DNA of 38,961 bases from Thermoleophilia bacterium (GTDB lineage: Bacteria; Actinomycetota; Thermoleophilia; UBA2241), in NCBI GenBank assembly GCA_016933475.1, contig JAFGAW010000097.1:1-38961 (forward strand), in the 5' to 3' direction. Positions 7,819 to 15,474 of the stretch are shown here, one piece after another. Each line of letters begins with the position of its first letter. The stretch's first letter is position 1. The notes under the pieces were generated by a model. The model was not told where the DNA came from. It saw only the letters and a program-made list of their open reading frames with translations, and made no database searches. Both the position numbers and the translations under genes were made by a program.

Positions 7819-7845
7819 ATGTCGAAGCGACGCAGACGGAAGTAG
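7819..7845 (+). other. Candidate 8-codon leader ORF before smpB
   Basis: ATG TCG AAG CGA CGC AGA CGG AAG TAG encodes MSKRRRRK and stops 9 nt before the smpB GTG. CGA and AGA are rare in a genome this G/C-rich. TAGGTAGGT just upstream could serve as a weak ribosome site. Whether it is translated is unknown; a stalling leader is inference. Confidence 0.3.
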
Positions 7846-7854
7846 GCGGCCCGC

Positions 7855-8325
7855 GTGCCGAGAGAGCAGGGGCAGAAGTCCGTGGCCGTCAACCGCAAGG
7901 CGCGGCACGACTACTTCATCGACGAGACCCTCGAGGCCGGCCTCGTGCTGGTCGGCACCGAGGTGAAGTCGCTGCGCGAGGGGCGGGTCACGCTGCGCGA
8001 CAGCTACGCCGAGATCAGGGGCGACGAGCTCTACCTCGTCGGGGTCCACATCCCCATCTACGCCGAGGGCGGCATCTGGAACCACGAGCCGCTGCGCCCG
8101 CGCAAGCTGCTGCTGCACCGGCGCGAGCTCGACCGCTTGGCCGTCAAGGTCAAGGAGCGCGGCTACACCCTGGTCCCGACCAAGATCTACTTCAAGGACG
8201 GACGGGCCAAGGTGGAGATAGGCCTCGCCCGGGGCAAGAAGCAGTACGACAAGCGTCAGGACATGGCGCGCCGTGACGCGCAGCGCTCCGTCGAGCGGGC
8301 GCTGCGGGGCCGCGGCGAGGAGTGA
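7855..8325 (+). CDS. smpB: SsrA-binding protein SmpB
   Basis: 156-aa partner of tmRNA in trans-translation, rescuing stalled ribosomes. It contains the conserved N-terminal NRKARHDYFIDETLEAGLVL, the GTEVKSLREG loop, the RDSYAEI strand, HIPIYAEGG and the C-terminal YDKRQDMARRDAQR tail that enters the ribosomal A site/mRNA channel. GTG 7855 gives the usual short lead (PREQGQKSVA) before NRKARHDY. No strong ribosome site is visible, which may matter given the mini-ORF ending 9 nt upstream. It follows the exoribonuclease gene closely. No ssrA (tmRNA) gene was recognised in the window. Confidence 0.96.
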   Translation: MPREQGQKSVAVNRKARHDYFIDETLEAGLVLVGTEVKSLREGRVTLRDSYAEIRGDELYLVGVHIPIYAEGGIWNHEPLRPRKLLLHRRELDRLAVKVKERGYTLVPTKIYFKDGRAKVEIGLARGKKQYDKRQDMARRDAQRSVERALRGRGEE

Positions 8326-8342
8326 GTCTGGTCGAACAGTGA

Positions 8343-8358
8343 CGCCGCACGTGCGGCG
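8343..8358. repeat. Perfect 16-bp palindrome after smpB
   Basis: CGCCGCACGTGCGGCG is an uninterrupted palindrome and can form a 6-bp stem with an ACGT loop. It lies 17 nt after the smpB stop and 23 nt before the next start. It could be a weak terminator or a binding site. Confidence 0.45.
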
Positions 8359-8380
8359 CCGCGGGGCGGAAGGGGGAGCG

Positions 8381-8659
8381 ATGGAGACGTTGAGCGCGGA
8401 GCGGATCGAGGCGGCGCTCGCCGATCTCGAAGGCTGGGCCTACGAGGGCGGGGAGCTCGTGCGCACCTTCCGCTTCCACGACTTCACCGGGTCGGTCGAG
8501 TTCGTCGAGCGCCTGGCCGAGGTCGCCGAGGGGATGGGGCACCACCCCGACGTCGACATCCGCTACAACAAGGTGATCGTCCACCTTGTGACCCATAGCG
8601 CCGGCGGTGTCACGGCGGCCGACCTCGGGCTCGCCGAGGCGCTCGGGCACATCGCGTAG
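8381..8659 (+). CDS. 4a-hydroxytetrahydrobiopterin (pterin-4a-carbinolamine) dehydratase
   Basis: Small 92-aa enzyme that dehydrates 4a-hydroxytetrahydropterin, recycling the cofactor of aromatic amino acid hydroxylases; in bacteria it also occurs without them. ATG 8381 with AAGGGGGA upstream is preferred to the track start at 8273, which overlaps smpB. The family signature is complete: GHHPDVDIRYNKVIVHLVTH, with both active-site His residues, then GGVTAADLGLAEAL. Length is normal for PCD/DCoH. It is the last gene of the rightward housekeeping block before the tRNA. Confidence 0.93.
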   Translation: METLSAERIEAALADLEGWAYEGGELVRTFRFHDFTGSVEFVERLAEVAEGMGHHPDVDIRYNKVIVHLVTHSAGGVTAADLGLAEALGHIA

Positions 8660-8788
8660 GCGGGCGCCGCGGGGCCACGACTCCGGCGGGCGCGGGCGCT
8701 CCCGCCGCCCGCTGGACGCACCGCGCCGTCCGGCCTTCACGCGGCCTCGTCCCCGCCCGCCGGCGCCCGAACGCCCCGGCGCACCGTG

Positions 8789-8797
8789 TGCTACACT
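8789..8797 (+). promoter_or_regulatory. Extended -10 promoter of tRNA-Arg
   Basis: TGCTACACT provides a TGn extension plus TACACT, ending 11 nt before the tRNA 5' end. No convincing -35 is present. Confidence 0.55.
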
Positions 8798-8808
8798 CCC
8801 GCTCTGCT

Positions 8809-8885
8809 GCCCTCGTAGCTCAGGGGATTAGAGCGCGCGCCTCCGGAGCGCGAGGTCGAAGGTTCGAATCCTTCCGGGGGCACCA
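8809..8885 (+). tRNA. tRNA-Arg (anticodon CCG)
   Basis: A full cloverleaf can be drawn. Acceptor GCCCTCG pairs with CGGGGGC (one U-G). The D arm is GCTC/GAGC. The anticodon stem CGCGC/GCGCG encloses loop CTCCGGA, giving anticodon CCG, which reads CGG (Arg). The T arm is GAAGG-TTCGAAT-CCTTC. Discriminator A is followed by an encoded CCA (8883-8885). Length is 77 nt with CCA. Confidence 0.97.
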
Positions 8886-8907
8886 ACGTTGTCGGTGCGA
8901 CGGCGTT
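8885..8907 (+). terminator. Hairpin directly after tRNA-Arg
   Basis: AACGTTGTCG (8885-8894) pairs with CGACGGCGTT (8898-8907) through ten base pairs including two U-G, with a GTG loop. It starts at the last A of CCA. No T-run follows. The rest of 8908-9180 shows no supportable gene. Confidence 0.45.
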
Positions 8908-9180
8908 CCCCCACTCAGCAGGCACCTCTGGTGTCCGCCCGCCCGGTCGCTCTTCCCGATCCAGCATGTTCTCCCGGGAAGGGGCTCGGCCCTGGCGGAC
9001 GCCGCCGCAGCAGCGCGGCCGCAGGCGCGAGTGCCGACGGCGGGAGGACGACCCCGGCGAGCGACCCGGCAGGCGTCGCACGGCGGGCGAGCGTCCGCGC
9101 AGATCGTCCAGGGGCCAGGCCGTCCTCCCTCCGGCCTGCTCCGATCATCCGCCGTACGGACCGCCGGTGCGGCACGTGCT

Positions 9181-10236
9181 TCACGCTCGCGCCGGCTTCT
9201 CGTCGGTGCACTCGACGATCACGTCGTCGAGCGGGCGGCGCAAGCTGAAGGGCGCCGTGGGGCCGTGGCCGAAGCGGACCATCAGCAGGGCGTGTTCTCC
9301 CTCGAGCCCGAGCCACGATCCAAGCTCCGGGCGCAGCGCGCGGACTTCGATCGGCTGGTTGATGAACGCGGTGCGGATACCGAGAGCGGTCGCCTGCAAG
9401 GCGAAGCGCTCGTACGCACGTCCGACGTCGATCCAGGCGGCCTTGTCGTCGCGGCTCGAGACGAAGACCGCGACACCGGCTGCGCCGGCAATGCCCGCCG
9501 CATCGGTCTTGGCCTGTGCCTTCGGCGTGATCACGAGCCCGACGATCGCCTTCGCCACCCAGCCGGGGAGTGACGGCTGGCCGCTGGTACGTCCAGCCAG
9601 CCCGTCACCGGTACGCAGCGCCTGGGCGGGGTTGAACCGGATCCAGGAGACGAGTTCGTCGCGAAAGGCCCGGTCGGTCAACTGGGCAGTATTGCCCCGG
9701 TTGACGTAGTCGATGACCGCGTCCTTCTGGGCACTCGACGTCAGCACCAGCGTGCGGACAGACGATCCGCTCCCTGCCTCGACCAGAGCTTCGATCTCCG
9801 CGGCGTCGACCGGCGTGCCGTCGTAGACGGCCTTGACGCACTGCCTCTCGGGTATGGCCCGGTAGAGATCGGTCGCTCGTGCCGTGTCATCGGGGTGCAG
9901 ATCCACGATGACGCGGTCTTCGCCGGCGTCGAACCGCACGTCGGCCGAGAACCCCTGCGCGGCGGCGGCGTGAACGAGGTTCTCGGCAGCGCAGCCCAGG
10001 CTCTTGAAGAGGTGGCCGTCATCGGGATCGACCACCGGGCAGCGGCGGGAGAATTCGGGCAGGATGACGATCCGGTCCTGCTCGATGCGGAACTTCCAGG
10101 GCTGCGTGTTGTGGCTGGAGGCGGCGAGCGTCGCCAGCCGGACGAGCTCTCTGGCGTCGAGCGATCCGGGCGCCTGTTCCGCCCCGGGGCGCCGGATGTC
10201 GCTTGCGACTTCGTCGTACTCGAGGGTCGAGGCCAT
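9181..10236 (-). CDS. Nitroreductase-fold protein, Acg-like family
   Basis: 351-aa protein related to the two-domain nitroreductase-like family that includes mycobacterial Acg (Rv2032). The hallmark LAASSHNTQPWKFRIE near residue 38 corresponds to the FMN/substrate loop of these proteins; a second nitroreductase-like half contains WIDVGRAYERFALQATALGI and ends RFGHGPTAPFSLRRPLDDVI. ATG 10236 has AAGGAGA 6 nt upstream. In Acg-like proteins the flavin site is often altered or lidded, so a classical NADPH-dependent activity cannot be assumed. It lies 76 bp downstream of the hydrolase gene on the same strand, so both probably belong to the transcript controlled by the divergent PadR. Confidence 0.85.
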   Translation of the reverse strand: MASTLEYDEVASDIRRPGAEQAPGSLDARELVRLATLAASSHNTQPWKFRIEQDRIVILPEFSRRCPVVDPDDGHLFKSLGCAAENLVHAAAAQGFSADVRFDAGEDRVIVDLHPDDTARATDLYRAIPERQCVKAVYDGTPVDAAEIEALVEAGSGSSVRTLVLTSSAQKDAVIDYVNRGNTAQLTDRAFRDELVSWIRFNPAQALRTGDGLAGRTSGQPSLPGWVAKAIVGLVITPKAQAKTDAAGIAGAAGVAVFVSSRDDKAAWIDVGRAYERFALQATALGIRTAFINQPIEVRALRPELGSWLGLEGEHALLMVRFGHGPTAPFSLRRPLDDVIVECTDEKPARA

Positions 10237-10312
10237 GGGGACTCTCCTTGTCGGGGGCCGCCGGTGGAGGTGGCCCGCCGTTAGCTGTCGGTGTCGATGA
10301 GCGTGCCCTTCG

Positions 10313-11998
10313 TCAGTCCGAGAACGCGTGCGCCTCGTCTCCGCGGCCGGGGTAGGTGGCAGGCAGGACCGTCTCGGTCATCACCTGCCGGAACCTGTCG
10401 GCCTCCTCGAACAAGGTCTTGTGGCCCGACTTCTCGAACACGATCATCTGCTTGCTCGGCGCCCGCAGCATCTCAAACCACTCAGCGGCGGGAACGGCGC
10501 GCCCGCGCGCCTCATACGCCCCTTGGACGAGGTAGACGGGCACAGCGAGGGAGGCGGCATCGCGGCGCAGGTCGATGCCGTCGAGCTGCGGGTAGAGCAG
10601 GCAGAAGGTGTCGAGCATGCCGCCCATCAGTCGCAGCTTCTCCATCAGAGAGTACTCCCCGACCATGATGTTGCCGGGCATCTCGCCCTTCTCCATGATG
10701 GCGTCCTGCCCCGGGTAGACGCTCCAGTCGTGCTCGTGCGAGAGAGCGGCCTCGTACTTCAGGGTGTCCTCGTAGGGCGGCGGGCCGTTCGCGCGCAGCG
10801 TCTCGACCAGGTCGGTGTTGCCGTCGCGCTCCGCCCAGGCGAGCGTGTCTTCGTAGAACAGGCGGTCGGTCTCGACGGTGCTGACCATCTGGCCGGCGCC
10901 GACGAAGGCGTGGAACAGCTCGGGGCTGTCTTGTACGGCGAGCACCCCGAGGATCGTGCCCCAGGAGTTGCCGACGAGGTACACCTTCTCTTCGTCGAAG
11001 CGCTCGCGCAGGTACTCGGTGACGGCGATCGTGTCGGCGACCGTGCTCTCGATGGTCATCCCGGAGTCGAAGGCCCCGACCGACTTGCCGGTGCCCGGCT
11101 GGTCCCAGGTGGCGACCACGAAGTCCTGCTCGAGGCCTTCGCTCAGGTTCCGCATCGAGCCGATCTCACTGCCGCCGGGTCCGCCGGCGAGGAAGAGGAG
11201 GACCGGGTCGTCGGTGCTGCGGCCACGGATCATGACGGCCTGCTCGCTGCCGCCGACATCGACGGTGGCCAGCTCGGCGATGCTCCCGGGAACGACGGCG
11301 CCGTTCGCGTCACGGATCTCGGGAGTGCCGGCGGGCATCGCGATGAAGACGGCGAGCGCGATCAGGGCGAGGGCGGTGGCGCCGGCCACGGCACGACGCG
11401 CGACGAGCCCGATGCGGCGCGGCTGCGACGCGGCCGCGTCGTCGGCGTGCCGCGCGCTGCCCGTACGGTCGGCGTGCCGCGTGATGCCCGCACCGACGAC
11501 GGCGCCGAGGACCATCGGCAGCAGCGCCAGTATGGCGTGCACGCCGCGACCGCTGATGAACGCGATGATGCCGTAGACCGAGCCGAGGTGGACGCCGTCC
11601 ACGGTCGGGCCGGCTTCACCCAGCCGCACCATCTCGAACACCACGGCGAACACGGCAGGGGCGGCGAGCAGCGCCCAGCGGCTGCGCAGGGCGAACCCGG
11701 AGACCAGGCCCACGGCCAGGCACGCGAGCAGCGATACGAGCGCGTCGGCCGTCGAGACCGGGCCGCGCGGCATCACCATGCCGAGCGCCAGCGCGGCCGC
11801 GGCTGGCGCGCCGACGGCGACACCGAGTCGCGCCCGGCGACGCGCCCACCCCGTCTTCGCACGTGCGACGGACCACAAGCGCGTGACGCGCTCGCGCATC
11901 CCGCGTGGGGAGTCAGCGGGGCGTGGTCCGCTCACGTCGTTCATCCCTTTGGCGTCTTGATCGTGTGTCGCCGCCGTCCGGGGACCTCGCGCTTCCAT
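10313..11998 (-). CDS. Membrane-anchored alpha/beta hydrolase (proline iminopeptidase-like)
   Basis: 561-aa fusion of an N-terminal membrane region and a C-terminal hydrolase. Residues about 55-225 hold about five hydrophobic helices (GVAVGAPAAAALALGMVM, DALVSLLACLAVGLVSGFAL, WALLAAPAVFAVVF, AILALLPMVLGAVVGAG, AVAGATALALIALAVFIAM). The S33-type hydrolase follows: oxyanion motif LAGGPGGSE, nucleophile elbow GNSWG and catalytic His in SGHKTLFE. The acid position reads GAYEARG, apparently Glu where Asp is usual. ATG 11998 has AGGAGG 5-6 nt upstream. It diverges from the PadR gene, with TTGACA and a perfect operator in between, so PadR repression is likely. The substrate is unknown. Confidence 0.88.
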   Translation of the reverse strand: MEARGPRTAATHDQDAKGMNDVSGPRPADSPRGMRERVTRLWSVARAKTGWARRRARLGVAVGAPAAAALALGMVMPRGPVSTADALVSLLACLAVGLVSGFALRSRWALLAAPAVFAVVFEMVRLGEAGPTVDGVHLGSVYGIIAFISGRGVHAILALLPMVLGAVVGAGITRHADRTGSARHADDAAASQPRRIGLVARRAVAGATALALIALAVFIAMPAGTPEIRDANGAVVPGSIAELATVDVGGSEQAVMIRGRSTDDPVLLFLAGGPGGSEIGSMRNLSEGLEQDFVVATWDQPGTGKSVGAFDSGMTIESTVADTIAVTEYLRERFDEEKVYLVGNSWGTILGVLAVQDSPELFHAFVGAGQMVSTVETDRLFYEDTLAWAERDGNTDLVETLRANGPPPYEDTLKYEAALSHEHDWSVYPGQDAIMEKGEMPGNIMVGEYSLMEKLRLMGGMLDTFCLLYPQLDGIDLRRDAASLAVPVYLVQGAYEARGRAVPAAEWFEMLRAPSKQMIVFEKSGHKTLFEEADRFRQVMTETVLPATYPGRGDEAHAFSD

Positions 11999-12038
11999 GA
12001 CTGCCTCCTGCCGCTCTCATTGACTTATCGTGGGTAGA

Positions 12039-12068
12039 GATATAGCTTGTAGCTATAGTCCGTGTCAA
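12039..12068 (-). promoter_or_regulatory. Promoter of the hydrolase-nitroreductase operon
   Basis: On the minus strand TTGACA (12063-12068) and TATATC (12039-12044) are separated by 18 nt. The -35 is a perfect consensus. The inverted repeat 12041-12057 overlaps the -10 and spacer. Confidence 0.7.
12041..12057. promoter_or_regulatory. Probable PadR operator (7-3-7 inverted repeat)
   Basis: TATAGCT-TGT-AGCTATA is a perfect inverted repeat in an AT-rich island of this G/C-rich sequence. It sits within the leftward promoter and about 28 bp upstream of the padR -10. PadR dimers typically bind such short AT-rich palindromes, so it could repress both directions. Confidence 0.7.
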
Positions 12069-12082
12069 CACATATCTTCTAT

Positions 12083-12091
12083 TGGTATACT
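12083..12091 (+). promoter_or_regulatory. Extended -10 promoter of padR
   Basis: TGGTATACT (TGn plus TATACT 12086-12091) lies 23 nt before padR ATG, with AAGGAGG in between. No clear -35 was found. Confidence 0.6.
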
Positions 12092-12114
12092 GACTACCGG
12101 GAAGGAGGCACCGC

Positions 12115-12672
12115 ATGCGCGAGAACAAGACCAAGTACGCCGTCCTGGGCCTGCTGTCGCGGCGGCCGCAGTCGGGCTACGACATCCGCAAGCAGTACGA
12201 GGGCAGCGCCGGCAACTTCTGGAGCGAGAGCTACGGGCAGATCTACCCGATCCTCAAGCAGCTCGAGGCGGAGGGCCTGGCGATACACTCGGTCGATCGC
12301 AACGAGGGGCGACCGGACCGCAAGGTCTACCGGATCACCGACGCCGGTCGTGAGGCGCTGCGCGAGTGGCTCGTGTCGCCGGCCGAGACCTTCCGGTACC
12401 GTGTCGAGGTGCTGCTCAAGGTGATGCACGGTATGGAGGTGGGGCCCGACGCGACGATCGAGCACGTCGAGCGCTTCAAGAGGGAGCACGAAGCGCTGCT
12501 ACAGCGATACGGGGGCATCACGGAACAGCTCGAAGAGCAGTACCGCGATGCCCCCAACCTCCCGTACTCACTGCTCACCGTCCGCTGCGGCGAGCGCGTC
12601 AGCCAGGCGTTCATCGACTGGTGCGACGAGGCGATCGCGCGGTTGCGCGCGCTCGAGCACGCGGAGCAGTAA
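12115..12672 (+). CDS. PadR family transcriptional regulator
   Basis: 185-aa repressor. The winged helix-turn-helix occupies residues about 6-85 (YAVLGLLSRRPQSGYDIRKQ, then YGQIYPILKQLEAEGL and RKVYRITDAGREALREWL). A C-terminal helical dimerisation arm with VEVLLKVMHGMEVG and later IDWCDEAIARLRALE makes it the long, PadR-s1-like type. ATG 12115 has AAGGAGG 6 nt upstream. It diverges from the hydrolase gene with a perfect AT-rich palindrome between them, the usual arrangement of an autoregulated local repressor whose inducer is related to the hydrolase or nitroreductase substrate. The inducer is not known. Confidence 0.9.
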   Translation: MRENKTKYAVLGLLSRRPQSGYDIRKQYEGSAGNFWSESYGQIYPILKQLEAEGLAIHSVDRNEGRPDRKVYRITDAGREALREWLVSPAETFRYRVEVLLKVMHGMEVGPDATIEHVERFKREHEALLQRYGGITEQLEEQYRDAPNLPYSLLTVRCGERVSQAFIDWCDEAIARLRALEHAEQ

Positions 12673-12816
12673 GCCCTGAAGCACGACGACGCAGCGGCGA
12701 GCAGCGGGCTCGGTTCGTGAAGTAGATCCGACAGCCGTCCACTGTGGTGCCCCAGCCACGCGCATACCAGTCTTCGCCCACCGCCTGGCCGGTGTACCGC
12801 CCGCCGCCGGGCCGCC

Positions 12817-15162
12817 TCACGTCCAGCGTTTGACGACCGCGTCCGAGAGGCGGTCGGCGGCCTCGTTGAGGCGCAGGCCGACGACGTCGAGCCGCCGCAG
12901 CAGCTCGCGGCGCTTGACGACCTCCATGGTGAGCTCGCCGCGGAAGAGGCGCCCCAGCTCGAGGTCGTAGAGGCGGCGGATCTGGTTCGCGCTCTTCTTC
13001 GCCGCCAGCGCGCTCTTCATGTCCTTCGGGTCCTTTGCGACCGCCTGCACGGCGAGCTGCAGGTCCTCGATCGCCCTCGCGGCGGCGTCCAGCAGCTCGG
13101 CAAAGGCGCTCTTCTTCTCGAACCCGTAGAGGTCCCACTGGCGCACGAAGTCGCGCAGGTTGTCCAGCACGTCGTCGATGGACCGCGACAGGCGGTAGAG
13201 GTCTTCGCGGTCGATCGGCGCGACCAGCACCCCGGCGAGGCGGCTGACCAGCGCGGACCGCATCGTGTCGCCGCGATGCTCGATCTCGGCGACCAGCCGG
13301 CGAGCCTCCGCCGAGTCGGTCTCTCCCCGGACCACCGAGCGAGCCAGTCGGCAGGCGGCGATCGCCTCGGCGAGTTGACCCTCGAGCGCGGCGATGACGG
13401 CGAGCCGCCCGTGCAGGCAGGACTGGACGGCGCCGTCTACGGTCAGGAAGAGGTGGTCCTCGCCGAGCAGGTCCAGCAGCCCGCTGCGCCTGAAGACGTC
13501 GACCACCGCCGAGCCCGCGCGGGCGAACACGAGGTCGCGACCGCTGCCGCGCAGGTCGTGCACCAGACGCACGAGAGACTCGGCCGCGGTCACGTCCAGG
13601 TCCGTGGTCGATTCGAGGTTCCAGATGACGACGCGAGGCGGGGGGTGCGTCGCGCTCAGGAGATCGTTGAGGTGGTCCACCGCGAACCCGGCATTGGCGA
13701 AGAACAGCTGGCCGTCGAGACGGTAGATGAGGAGGCCGGGGAGGGTCTCGTTCTCGGGGTGGCGGGCCGTGTCGCTGTACGTGCGCTCGTTCGGCACGCG
13801 GCCGAGCACGGCAGGGTGCGGCCGGCTGGCGCGATAGATCAGGATGGCGAGCGAGAGACCGACGGCGATGCCGAGGCCGGGCAGCACGCCGAGCAGCAGG
13901 ACCCCGATCAGGGCGGCCAGCGCGGGCAGCACGTCGACGGAGCGGATCCGGGCGAAGCGGCTCAAGGCCCGCACGTCGATGAGCCCCCAGACGGCACGTA
14001 CGACGATGGCCCCCAGGATCGCCTGCGGGAGGTCGTTCCCGACGCGCGTGGCGACGAGCAGAACCACGACCATGACCCCGGCGCCGATGAGGCCGGCCAG
14101 CTGCGTGCGGGCGCCGCTCGATTCGTTGAGCGCCGACCCGGAGAGCCCGCCGCTGACGACGACGCCGCCGAGCGCCCCGGAGCCGACGTTGGCCAGTCCG
14201 AGGGCGACCAGCTCCTGGTCGGCGTCGATCCGGTAGCTGTGCTGGACGGCGAAGGTACGGGCGCCGCTCAACGCCTCCGCGTAGACCATGACGGCGATGC
14301 CGGCGGCGCTCGGCAGGAGGCCGAGCAGGTCGGCGTCGCGGAGGCTCGGCAGGTCGACGCTCGGAAGACCGCCCGGGATGGCGCCGACCATCGTGACCCC
14401 GTGCACCTCGAGGTCGAAGAGGGAGGCGGCCGCGACCCCCAGCACGAGCACGATGAGCGCCGCCGGCAGGCGCGGACGGCGGCGGAGAGCGAAGAGGAGG
14501 ACGAGCGCGACCGTGCTCACGGCGGCGGTCACGAGGCTCGTCTCGCCGAGGTGCGTGAGGTCGTGCCACACGCTGTGCATGAAGTCCGTGGACGCCGGCG
14601 CCGGCACCCCGAGCAGCCTGGGCACCTGGCCGGCGATGATCGTCAGCGCCAGGCCGGTGACGTACCCGCTGATCACGGGCCTCGCGAGGAACTCCGAGAT
14701 GAAGCCGAGCCGGGCGACGCCGGCGGCGAGGCTGAGCAGTCCTACGAGGACGGCGACGGTGGCCACCAGTGCGATCGCCTGCTCCGGGCGGGCAGCGCCG
14801 TGGGCGGCCACGACCGCCGCCGTCATGATCGCGGCGGTCGAGGTCGGCGAGCAGGCGAGCTGACGCGACGTCCCAAAGAGCCCGTAGACGAGGAGGCCGG
14901 CCAGAGCTGCGTAGAGGCCGGCCTCGGGGCGTACGCCGGCGATCTGCGCGTACGCCATGCTCGACGGCACCAGGAGGCCGATCACCGTCAGGGCGGCCAT
15001 CGCGTCGGAGCGCAGCCATCGCCGCTGGTAGCTGCCCGCCCATAAGGTGATCGGAAGCCAGCGGTGGAGGTGCCGGCGGAATCTCGTCGGCGAGCCCGCG
15101 GCGTCGGCAGCGCCGGCGCTTGTCGTATCGCTCGCGTCCGCCTTGGGTCGCGGCTCGCTCAT
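12817..15162 (-). CDS. SulP anion transporter with STAS and C-terminal PhoU-like (DUF47) domain
   Basis: 781-aa protein with three modules. Residues about 35-450 are the SLC26/SulP transporter (AALTVIGLLVPSSMAYAQIA, GLYAALAGLLVYGLFGTSRQ, SPTSTAAIMTAAVVAAHGA, GLSGSALNESSGARTQ). About 470-575 are a STAS domain (LPGLLIYRLDGQLFFANAGF, IWNLESTTDLDVTAAESL). About 585-781 are a helical DUF47/PhoU-like domain (LSRSIDDVLDNLRDFVRQWD, SALAAKKSANQIRRLYDLEL). SulP-STAS is standard; the added DUF47 domain is not. DUF47 proteins normally accompany Pit-type phosphate transporters. ATG 15162 has GGAG about 10 nt upstream. The free-standing DUF47 gene across the divergent gap is clearly a paralogue of this C-terminus. 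Substrate (sulfate, bicarbonate or another anion) cannot be read from sequence. Confidence 0.92.
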   Translation of the reverse strand: MSEPRPKADASDTTSAGAADAAGSPTRFRRHLHRWLPITLWAGSYQRRWLRSDAMAALTVIGLLVPSSMAYAQIAGVRPEAGLYAALAGLLVYGLFGTSRQLACSPTSTAAIMTAAVVAAHGAARPEQAIALVATVAVLVGLLSLAAGVARLGFISEFLARPVISGYVTGLALTIIAGQVPRLLGVPAPASTDFMHSVWHDLTHLGETSLVTAAVSTVALVLLFALRRRPRLPAALIVLVLGVAAASLFDLEVHGVTMVGAIPGGLPSVDLPSLRDADLLGLLPSAAGIAVMVYAEALSGARTFAVQHSYRIDADQELVALGLANVGSGALGGVVVSGGLSGSALNESSGARTQLAGLIGAGVMVVVLLVATRVGNDLPQAILGAIVVRAVWGLIDVRALSRFARIRSVDVLPALAALIGVLLLGVLPGLGIAVGLSLAILIYRASRPHPAVLGRVPNERTYSDTARHPENETLPGLLIYRLDGQLFFANAGFAVDHLNDLLSATHPPPRVVIWNLESTTDLDVTAAESLVRLVHDLRGSGRDLVFARAGSAVVDVFRRSGLLDLLGEDHLFLTVDGAVQSCLHGRLAVIAALEGQLAEAIAACRLARSVVRGETDSAEARRLVAEIEHRGDTMRSALVSRLAGVLVAPIDREDLYRLSRSIDDVLDNLRDFVRQWDLYGFEKKSAFAELLDAAARAIEDLQLAVQAVAKDPKDMKSALAAKKSANQIRRLYDLELGRLFRGELTMEVVKRRELLRRLDVVGLRLNEAADRLSDAVVKRWT

Positions 15163-15474
15163 CGGCTCTGACTCCGTTCCGTCGTGTACCCCTCATGGTA
15201 GCGCGACCGGGGTCTCCTCCGTGATGGCCGGCGACCTCATGCCGTCACGAGGCCCGTCGACCGGCGGTACACTTGTAGTGGAGATCGGCGGTGGCGACAG
15301 CAGCGGCAAGGGCAGCGACAAGAGCCGCAGCCGCGGCTGCAGCAGCCGGCGCGGCATCGGCAGCGGCAATGGCGGCCGAGGCAGCGGCAACGGCCGCAGC
15401 AGCGGCGGCAGCGCCGGCAGCCGCAGAGACGACAACGACGACGACAGCGGCGAGTCGGTCGTCAGGAGGGCGAC
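15163..15474. other. 312-bp divergent gap between SulP-DUF47 and DUF47 genes
   Basis: It contains a possible rightward -10 (TACACT, 15268-15273) and then the low-complexity tract listed separately. No protein-coding gene is firmly supported. The rightward frame ending at TGA 15541 has high G/C at third positions across the tract and would encode a Gly/Ser/Arg/Asp-rich peptide overlapping the DUF47 start. Confidence 0.5.
15290..15456 (+). repeat. GGCAGC-type low-complexity tract
   Basis: About 165 bp built from imperfect GGCAGC/GGCCGC hexamers. Depending on frame it reads as poly-Ala (track ORF 15291..15608) or as a Gly/Ser/Asn/Arg-rich sequence ending in Asp residues. Third positions in the Gly/Ser frame are almost all G or C, so that frame is the better coding candidate. 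Confidence 0.6.

Noticed and set aside
8791-9081. Minus-strand ORF ending in PEGFEPSTSRSGGARSNPLSYEG
   Set aside because: This peptide is the antisense translation of tRNA-Arg(CCG), a well-known annotation artefact; no independent coding evidence exists.
12676-12816. Possible gene remnant downstream of SulP (minus frame with GEDWYARGWGTTVDGCRIYF)
   Set aside because: The peptide looks less random than its surroundings, but no start, ribosome site or recognised family supports it and it is very short. A translated search would decide.
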